From contig JAEEML010000093.1 in assembly GCA_016283195.1 (NCBI GenBank), forward strand, positions 1 to 26,428: a stretch of DNA of 26,428 nt, written 5' to 3'. Source of the DNA: Deltaproteobacteria bacterium (GTDB lineage Bacteria > JAEEML01). Positions within the stretch are counted from its first letter, which is position 1; every line of letters starts with the position of its first letter. A model generated the notes under the pieces. It saw only the letters and a list, made by a program, of their open reading frames with translations, had not been told where the DNA came from and searched no databases. This document shows, piece after piece, positions 22,129 through 26,428 of this stretch. The position numbers and the translations under genes were made by a program.

Positions 22129-24519
22129 ATGGCTGATAAAACTTATGAAATATTGGCTCCAGCCGGCGGGCGAGCCACTCTTAGTGCTGCTCTTAGCGGC
22201 GGGGCTGATGCCGTCTATTTTGGCTTAAAGGAATTTAACGCCAGACTGCGCGCCGATAATTTTACTCTGGACGAACTGGCCGATCTTATGGCTGAGCTCC
22301 ATCAATATGGCCGCCGGGGCTATTTGACCTTAAATACTCTGCTTTTTGATGATGAATTAAAGCACCTGGCTGCTATTATGCCGAAAATTGCCCGGAGTGC
22401 CGTCGATGCTCTCATTGTCACCGATTTGGGACTTATAAGCTTTTTAAGGCACGAATATCCCGAACTCACGCTCCATGCCTCCACGCAAATGACAACCACC
22501 ACGGCTACCGGCTGCGCTTATCTCGAAAATTTAGGAATAAAGAGGGCTATCCTGGCTCGTGAGCTCACACTGGCCGAGATTGCCAATATCCATAAAGAGA
22601 GCCCTCTTGAGCTTGAGGCCTTTGTCCACGGCGCCCAGTGCATAAGCTATAGCGGCCAGTGCCAAATGAGCCAGTTTCTTTGCGGAAGAAGCGCAAATCG
22701 CGGCCTCTGCGCCCAGCCTTGCCGCGCGGCTTACAGCTTTAACCAGGGCGGCCCGGAGAAAAAGCGCCCTTACCTCTTAAGCCCCCACGATTTGGAAGCC
22801 CTAAAGCTCCTGCCCGAGATGCTAAAAGCCGGCGTCTCTTCTTTTAAAATAGAGGGCCGCCTCAAAAGCCCGGCTTATGTCTATATGGTAACAAGCACCT
22901 ATGTCAGGGCTCTTAAGGCCGCCCTGGGCAGCGCCCCGCCAATTACCGATGAAGATGCGGAGGCGCTGAAATTTGTCTATAACCGCGCCCCCGGCCCCGG
23001 CTATTTAAAGGGGGTAAATCATGCGGCACTGGTTAGCGGCACTATCAGCTCTTTTCAAGGACTTACCATCGGAGAGCTTTTGGGTATAGAACCGCACGCC
23101 CTCTATGTAGCGGCAAAAGCCGGGGCCCAAAACAGCCGCCTTTATAAGCTTAAAGCCGGCGACGGCCTGGCTATCGGCTGCCCCGGGGGCGCGGTGAATT
23201 ATGATGAATGGGCCCAGGGCGGCCGCCTCTATAATATGGAATCCTGCCACTATAAAGGCATAGAGGCGCTAAAGCTCACTATCGGCCCGGATCGGCTTAA
23301 TCCGGCCAAATTCAAAACCGGGCTTGTCGTTTATAAAAATTATGACAATGATTTGGCTAAAGAGCTGGAAAAAGCCCTAAAACGGCGGCCGCAAATTTTT
23401 AGCCCATATATTTTAGCAGTGAGCCTCATTGTGGATGGTCTTAAGGCCGGCTTAAACTGGCAGCTAGCCGGCGCAGACGGCCGGCCTTTAGCCGATTTTA
23501 AGCAAGATCTCTCAGAGGCTATAGACCCCAATAGCGCCGTTAGTGCCGAAATTCTGGCCAAATATCTGGGCCGCCTGGGCGAGACGCTCTTTCGGCTGGG
23601 CCCGGTAACTCTTAGCCAGGGCGGCCGGGCGGTCGCTGCCCTGCCGCTGGCTCTTCCTCCCAGCAAGCTAAATAATTTGCGCCGGGAGGCCAGCGCCTAT
23701 TTTGCCCCCTTCTGCCGCCAAATTCCCCAAAATCAGGCGGCCAAAGAGTTTTCCTGGCCGGCTATGGAGCTAATAGCACCGCCGCCCACGAGCCTCTCCG
23801 TGCTGCTACGCACCGGCGAACAAGTGAAAACTCTTTTGGCCGCGCCGGTAGTAAGTAAGCTGGATATTATTTATTTGGACTTATTAGGCCGGGAATTAGC
23901 CGATCTATTGCCGCTCATAAAGGCGGCCGGCCGCCACTTTGGGCTGGCACTCCCATATATAGAGCTGCCGGGCGATACTCTTTTTGAGGAAATCCTCTCC
24001 TATAGGCCGCCGGCTCTTTTGGTGCGCACTTTGGGCGAGATCCAAAAGCTCAAAGATTATCCCGGCCTGCTAATTGGTGACAGCTCACTGAATGCTACTA
24101 ACAGCCCGGCAGCGGCGCATCTTTTGGCGGCCGGCCTCAGCCGCTATACACCCGGCTGGGAGCTTTTAGACTCCGGCGTGGCCCTCCCGGGCGAGCGGAG
24201 CTCCCGGCTCGAGCAGCTTATTTATACGCACCGGCCGCTAATGGTTACCCGCCACTGCCTACTGGCCGCCGGGAGCGGCCGCGAGAATTGCCAAACTTGC
24301 CCCAATAAAGAGCCAAACCGGGCGCCCTTCAAGCTATGGCCGGCTGATAAAAAGCCGCCCATGCTCGTAAAAACCATTTGCGGGAAATATAGCGTCATCT
24401 ACAGCCCAAAAGCGGAAACTTTTGCCAAGAGGCCCGGCCCCGGCTTTTATCGCCTAGAGTTTTTACAGGAAAGCGGAGCGGAATTACTGCAAGTTATAGA
24501 TAATTATCTAAAAATGTAG
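22129..24519 (+). CDS. U32-family protein, RlhA/TrhP-like
   Basis: 796 residues. The N-terminus 'EILAPAGGRATLSAALSGGA' then 'DAVYFGLKEFNAR' is the standard opening of U32 proteins. The family signature is complete: E-A-F-V-H-G-A-Q-C-I-S-Y-S-G-Q-C (C171, C178), with further cysteines in 'NRGLCAQPCR' (C194, C198). These four are thought to hold an Fe-S cluster in relatives. Annotated as peptidases or collagenases, characterised members (RlhA, TrhP, YhbU type) act in hydroxylation of rRNA, tRNA or quinones, so an RNA-modifying role is more likely than proteolysis. A DUF3656-like middle part and a second barrel-like C-terminal half with 'NCQTCP' explain the length. It starts one base after the permease stop with no clear ribosome site, so translation is likely coupled. 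Confidence 0.9.
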   Translation: MADKTYEILAPAGGRATLSAALSGGADAVYFGLKEFNARLRADNFTLDELADLMAELHQYGRRGYLTLNTLLFDDELKHLAAIMPKIARSAVDALIVTDLGLISFLRHEYPELTLHASTQMTTTTATGCAYLENLGIKRAILARELTLAEIANIHKESPLELEAFVHGAQCISYSGQCQMSQFLCGRSANRGLCAQPCRAAYSFNQGGPEKKRPYLLSPHDLEALKLLPEMLKAGVSSFKIEGRLKSPAYVYMVTSTYVRALKAALGSAPPITDEDAEALKFVYNRAPGPGYLKGVNHAALVSGTISSFQGLTIGELLGIEPHALYVAAKAGAQNSRLYKLKAGDGLAIGCPGGAVNYDEWAQGGRLYNMESCHYKGIEALKLTIGPDRLNPAKFKTGLVVYKNYDNDLAKELEKALKRRPQIFSPYILAVSLIVDGLKAGLNWQLAGADGRPLADFKQDLSEAIDPNSAVSAEILAKYLGRLGETLFRLGPVTLSQGGRAVAALPLALPPSKLNNLRREASAYFAPFCRQIPQNQAAKEFSWPAMELIAPPPTSLSVLLRTGEQVKTLLAAPVVSKLDIIYLDLLGRELADLLPLIKAAGRHFGLALPYIELPGDTLFEEILSYRPPALLVRTLGEIQKLKDYPGLLIGDSSLNATNSPAAAHLLAAGLSRYTPGWELLDSGVALPGERSSRLEQLIYTHRPLMVTRHCLLAAGSGRENCQTCPNKEPNRAPFKLWPADKKPPMLVKTICGKYSVIYSPKAETFAKRPGPGFYRLEFLQESGAELLQVIDNYLKM

Positions 24520-24521
24520 CG

Positions 24522-24552
24522 GCCGGGATTTTATGCCCCGGCGGCTTATTTT
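24522..24552 (+). terminator. Intrinsic terminator after the U32 gene
   Basis: GCCGGG (24522-24527) pairs with CCCGGC (24537-24542) around a 9-base AT-rich loop, followed by a T-rich run (GGCTTATTTTCATT). It begins 3 bases after the U32 stop and would end the 18050-24519 operon. Confidence 0.65.
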
Positions 24553-24575
24553 CATTCCCCAGTAGCATCATTCAC

Positions 24576-24587
24576 GACAAAAATGTC
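24576..24587. promoter_or_regulatory. Candidate upstream activator site (GACA-N4-TGTC)
   Basis: A short palindrome GACA-AAAA-TGTC lies about 67 bases upstream of the sigma-54 promoter, within the range used by sigma-54 enhancer-binding activators. It is short, so this is suggestive only. Confidence 0.3.
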
Positions 24588-24653
24588 ATAGTATTCGCAG
24601 TCTCTAGGCCACTCAATTTTAGCTACTACCCGTAAATATTCAAAAATTTTGCC

Positions 24654-24670
24654 TGGCACAAAAATTGCAT
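24654..24670 (+). promoter_or_regulatory. Sigma-54 (RpoN) promoter for FISUMP 2
   Basis: TGGCAC (24654-24659), five A residues, then TTGCAT (24665-24670). This gives the invariant GG and GC with exactly 10 bases between them, a near-perfect -24/-12 element. Transcription would begin near 24680, leaving a leader of about 95 bases before the FISUMP 2 start. The 24520-24776 gap otherwise holds the terminator and the possible activator site. Confidence 0.75.
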
Positions 24671-24776
24671 TAGATTAGCCGGGCTGAAGATGTTTATATT
24701 TGCCCAAAGTTTTTTAGAACTAAGCTAGGTGTTAATTTTCGGCAATTAGGAGCCGAGTAAAAATAAGGAGATCATA

Positions 24777-25970
24777 ATGAAAAGAATCTGCTCATATACC
24801 TTACTCAGCGCGCTTACAGCCCTGACCTTCACTGCCTGTGAGCACATGCCCGATGACGAAGACTTACGCCAGGAATTTGGGCTTATCGGCTGCAAAGTTT
24901 CTGCCGGCAGTGATAGTAAAGGGATTGTCGTCTGTAGCGACGGTAGCCGTTTTGACGCGGCAAGCGACCATAACGGCAGCAGCTGTTCCTTCTCCGCAGG
25001 GAGCGACGGCAGCGGCACTATGGCCTGCTCCGGGAGCAAAAATTACAGCCTCAGCAATGGCTTTGAAAATATACCGGGCACCGAGTGCAAAGTATCACTC
25101 TATCGTGATAATAATAACAGAGAGCACGTAGAAATTGAGTGTCATCACAATGGTTATCATTGCAACAGCATTGAAGCCAAGAGCGGCCCCATCGCGGTCA
25201 CCTGCGGCGATGCCGAAAATACCAAATATAGTTTCAACGATGGTAAAAACGGCCTTAGCGGCCACTGCCAGCTCTTTGCCAACGGTGATACTACCGGCAA
25301 AATACTCTGCAGCGACGGGGCGATTTTTGCCATGAACGGCGGCTATGACGGCCAGTGTTCCGGCGGCTACAGCGGGGCAAGTTGCAATGAATGCGCTCTT
25401 AAAGAGGGCGCAAGCGGCACCCTTAAAGACAGCGAGGGCAAGGAATATAAAACCGTTGTCATAAATTGCCAAACCTGGATGGCCGAAAACCTGGCCACCG
25501 CCACCGGCCGCGACGGCAGTGAGCTCAAATGCTATAAAAAGAACAAAAAATATAAAGAGCAATACGGCTGCCTTTACACTTGGTCTGATGCCCGCAAGGC
25601 CTGCCCTACCGGCTGGCACCTGCCGGCGAAAAAGGATTTTGACGATTTGCTAGCGGCTGCCGGTACCAATGCGGCCGATCGCTCCCAGAATTTACGGGCC
25701 GCCAGTTTTGATGGCAACGATAAACTCAAGTTTGCGGCGCTTCCCGGCGGCTACCATACATACATCTTCGATAAATACGAACATGTTGACGATATCGGCC
25801 TTTTCTGGTCAGGAACTGAGCAGATTAACGGCATTACCGACGCTTACGCCCTTTCGGTTCATCCTGCTTACGTAGAGCATGGTGATCCTGACGTGCACAT
25901 GCCAGAAGAGGCAGTAGTTGTTAGTTTCGATAGACCCGACGGCATTTCGGTGCGCTGCATTAAAGACTAA
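24777..25970 (+). CDS. FISUMP-domain lipoprotein 2 with five CX13C-type repeats
   Basis: 397 residues; AAGGAG before the ATG. A lipoprotein signal ends in FTAC with C21. Residues 39-185 hold five repeats built on two cysteines 13 residues apart: C39/C53, C70/C84, C104/C122 (17 apart), C129/C143, C164/C178. The typical unit is 'C..SAGSDGSG...CSDGS.F'. A short EGF-like end (C194, C203, C206) follows. Residues about 215-397 are a FISUMP (TIGR02145) domain: 'TWMAENLATATG', 'YGCLYTWSDA', 'CPTGWHLPAKKDF', 'FWSGTE', terminal 'SVRCIKD'. Expected on the cell surface or outer membrane. A sigma-54 promoter indicates regulated, activator-dependent expression. In the last 75 codons all five tyrosines are TAC. 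It shares its domain layout with FISUMP 1 and is likewise followed by a copy of the palindromic element. Confidence 0.9.
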   Translation: MKRICSYTLLSALTALTFTACEHMPDDEDLRQEFGLIGCKVSAGSDSKGIVVCSDGSRFDAASDHNGSSCSFSAGSDGSGTMACSGSKNYSLSNGFENIPGTECKVSLYRDNNNREHVEIECHHNGYHCNSIEAKSGPIAVTCGDAENTKYSFNDGKNGLSGHCQLFANGDTTGKILCSDGAIFAMNGGYDGQCSGGYSGASCNECALKEGASGTLKDSEGKEYKTVVINCQTWMAENLATATGRDGSELKCYKKNKKYKEQYGCLYTWSDARKACPTGWHLPAKKDFDDLLAAAGTNAADRSQNLRAASFDGNDKLKFAALPGGYHTYIFDKYEHVDDIGLFWSGTEQINGITDAYALSVHPAYVEHGDPDVHMPEEAVVVSFDRPDGISVRCIKD

Positions 25971-26026
25971 ACATAAATAAGCTTGCCCGCGCCTTTTCCT
26001 CCACCAGAGTAATAATTCCTATTTGC

Positions 26027-26100
26027 CTTTAAGCGGAGCCCCTCCCTCTATGGGGGAGGGGCGATTTTCATAAAAAACCATTAAGTTAGAGGGAGAGGTC
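26027..26100 (-). mobile_element. MITE-like inverted-repeat element, copy 3
   Basis: The reverse complement of these 74 bp matches copy 2 (16354-16427) at 66 positions. It has a perfect 9-bp hairpin GCCCCTCCC (26038-26046) / GGGAGGGGC (26054-26062). It lies between FISUMP 2 and the convergent TerB-like gene and may terminate transcription in both directions. No gene is seen elsewhere in 25971-26145. Confidence 0.65.
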
Positions 26101-26145
26101 CCAAAAATCTGGGCGAACTATTGGCGAAAAAAGGGGGAAAAGCTC

Positions 26146-26428
26146 TTATGAGCGCAGGTATTTATCTATTTCGGCCAGAGCTTCAATATTCTTGATATGG
26201 GAAAGAGAATCCATAAAGGCATCAACCATGTAATCGCGGATTTTATCCGCATCTTTTACTTCCAAATCATTAGCTAACTTGGCCACCAGGGCCTTTTCGG
26301 CATCGCTGATTTTTCTATCGGCCAAAACCACCATCCAGCAGCCTTCCAAAAGCATAATGCGCTCATCGGCACCTAAAACGGCTTTAGCACCGGCCACATC
26401 AAAATCTTTAGCTGCTAGGCTGGCAAAA
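26146..26428 (-). CDS. TerB-like protein, C-terminal 93 residues (runs off window)
   Basis: The frame is open from the window edge to a TAA at 26148-26146, so the start lies outside; a GTG at 26397 is internal. The visible part, 'ERIMLLEGCWMVVLADRKIS' followed by 'DAEKALVAKLANDLEV', matches the helical TerB fold (tellurite-resistance TerB/DjlA family), where the usual pattern is 'LLeAlw.vA.ADG.is..E...i..ia..Lgl'. The conserved acidic/Gly after 'AD' is replaced by R-K here. TerB proteins are cytoplasmic, metal-binding helical proteins of stress or envelope context; a real tellurite role should not be assumed. Confidence 0.65.
   Translation of the reverse strand, partial: FASLAAKDFDVAGAKAVLGADERIMLLEGCWMVVLADRKISDAEKALVAKLANDLEVKDADKIRDYMVDAFMDSLSHIKNIEALAEIDKYLRS

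Noticed and set aside
15443-26100. A complete diversity-generating retroelement
   Set aside because: No reverse transcriptase, accessory gene or template repeat is in the window; only target-like features are seen, so it is kept as a hypothesis under the FISUMP findings.
26146-26397. A complete 83-residue gene starting at GTG 26397
   Set aside because: The frame stays open to the window edge and the upstream residues fit the same helical domain, so the gene is cut by the boundary rather than starting there.

Overview
The window looks like a bacterial chromosome segment from a Gram-negative, deltaproteobacterial-type lineage, with Myxococcota or a relative the best guess. Pointers are an AgmX/GltJ-like protein (zinc ribbon, GYF domain, one membrane span, TonB-like C-terminus), a GldA/GldF/GldG-type ABC system, many Sec/SPII lipoproteins, a sigma-54 promoter, and FISUMP (Fibrobacter succinogenes major paralogous) surface lipoproteins typical of host- or gut-associated uncultured bacteria. 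The taxonomic call is an inference. Both tRNAs encode their CCA ends.

Layout. Positions 1-621 (minus) hold the N-terminal part of a secreted fibre-like protein. A 240-bp divergent region with a perfect 12-bp inverted repeat separates it from a radical SAM/SPASM protein (863-2143). Positions 2290-14426 form one tightly packed plus-strand run of nine genes: AgmX/GltJ-like protein, a MshEN+GAF+repeat+HEAT protein, a metallophosphoesterase, two lipoproteins, a TctA-like membrane protein, a GldA-like ATPase, a fused GldF-GldG protein and a DUF4340 protein. Gaps are 1-80 bp and three junctions overlap, so co-transcription is likely. This is probably a cell-envelope or surface-motility module, though motility itself is not shown.

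Positions 14427-16580 are accessory DNA: a broken Rpn/PD-(D/E)XK-family nuclease gene interrupted by a small inverted-repeat element, then FISUMP lipoprotein 1 and a second copy of the element. On the minus strand lie a ROK-family sugar kinase (16580-17581) with its own extended -10 promoter, and upstream of it tRNA-Glu(TTC) and tRNA-Lys(TTT) behind a good sigma-70 promoter. Positions 18050-24519 are a likely three-gene operon (FG-GAP/UnbV lipoprotein, SLC12-like permease, U32-family protein) ending in an intrinsic terminator. A consensus sigma-54 promoter then precedes FISUMP lipoprotein 2 (24777-25970), followed by a third, inverted copy of the small element and a partial TerB-like gene on the minus strand.

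Most notable: (1) in both FISUMP genes the C-terminal, Tyr/Asn-rich lectin-like end switches from TAT-rich to exclusively TAC tyrosine codons, a mosaic pattern suggesting cassette replacement or templated diversification; (2) a palindromic element follows both FISUMP genes and also sits inside the nuclease pseudogene; (3) a new-looking CX13C repeat occurs in FISUMP 2; (4) the operon combines Myxococcus-type and Bacteroidetes-type gliding-related components; (5) a lipoprotein signal peptide is overprinted on the end of the phosphoesterase gene.
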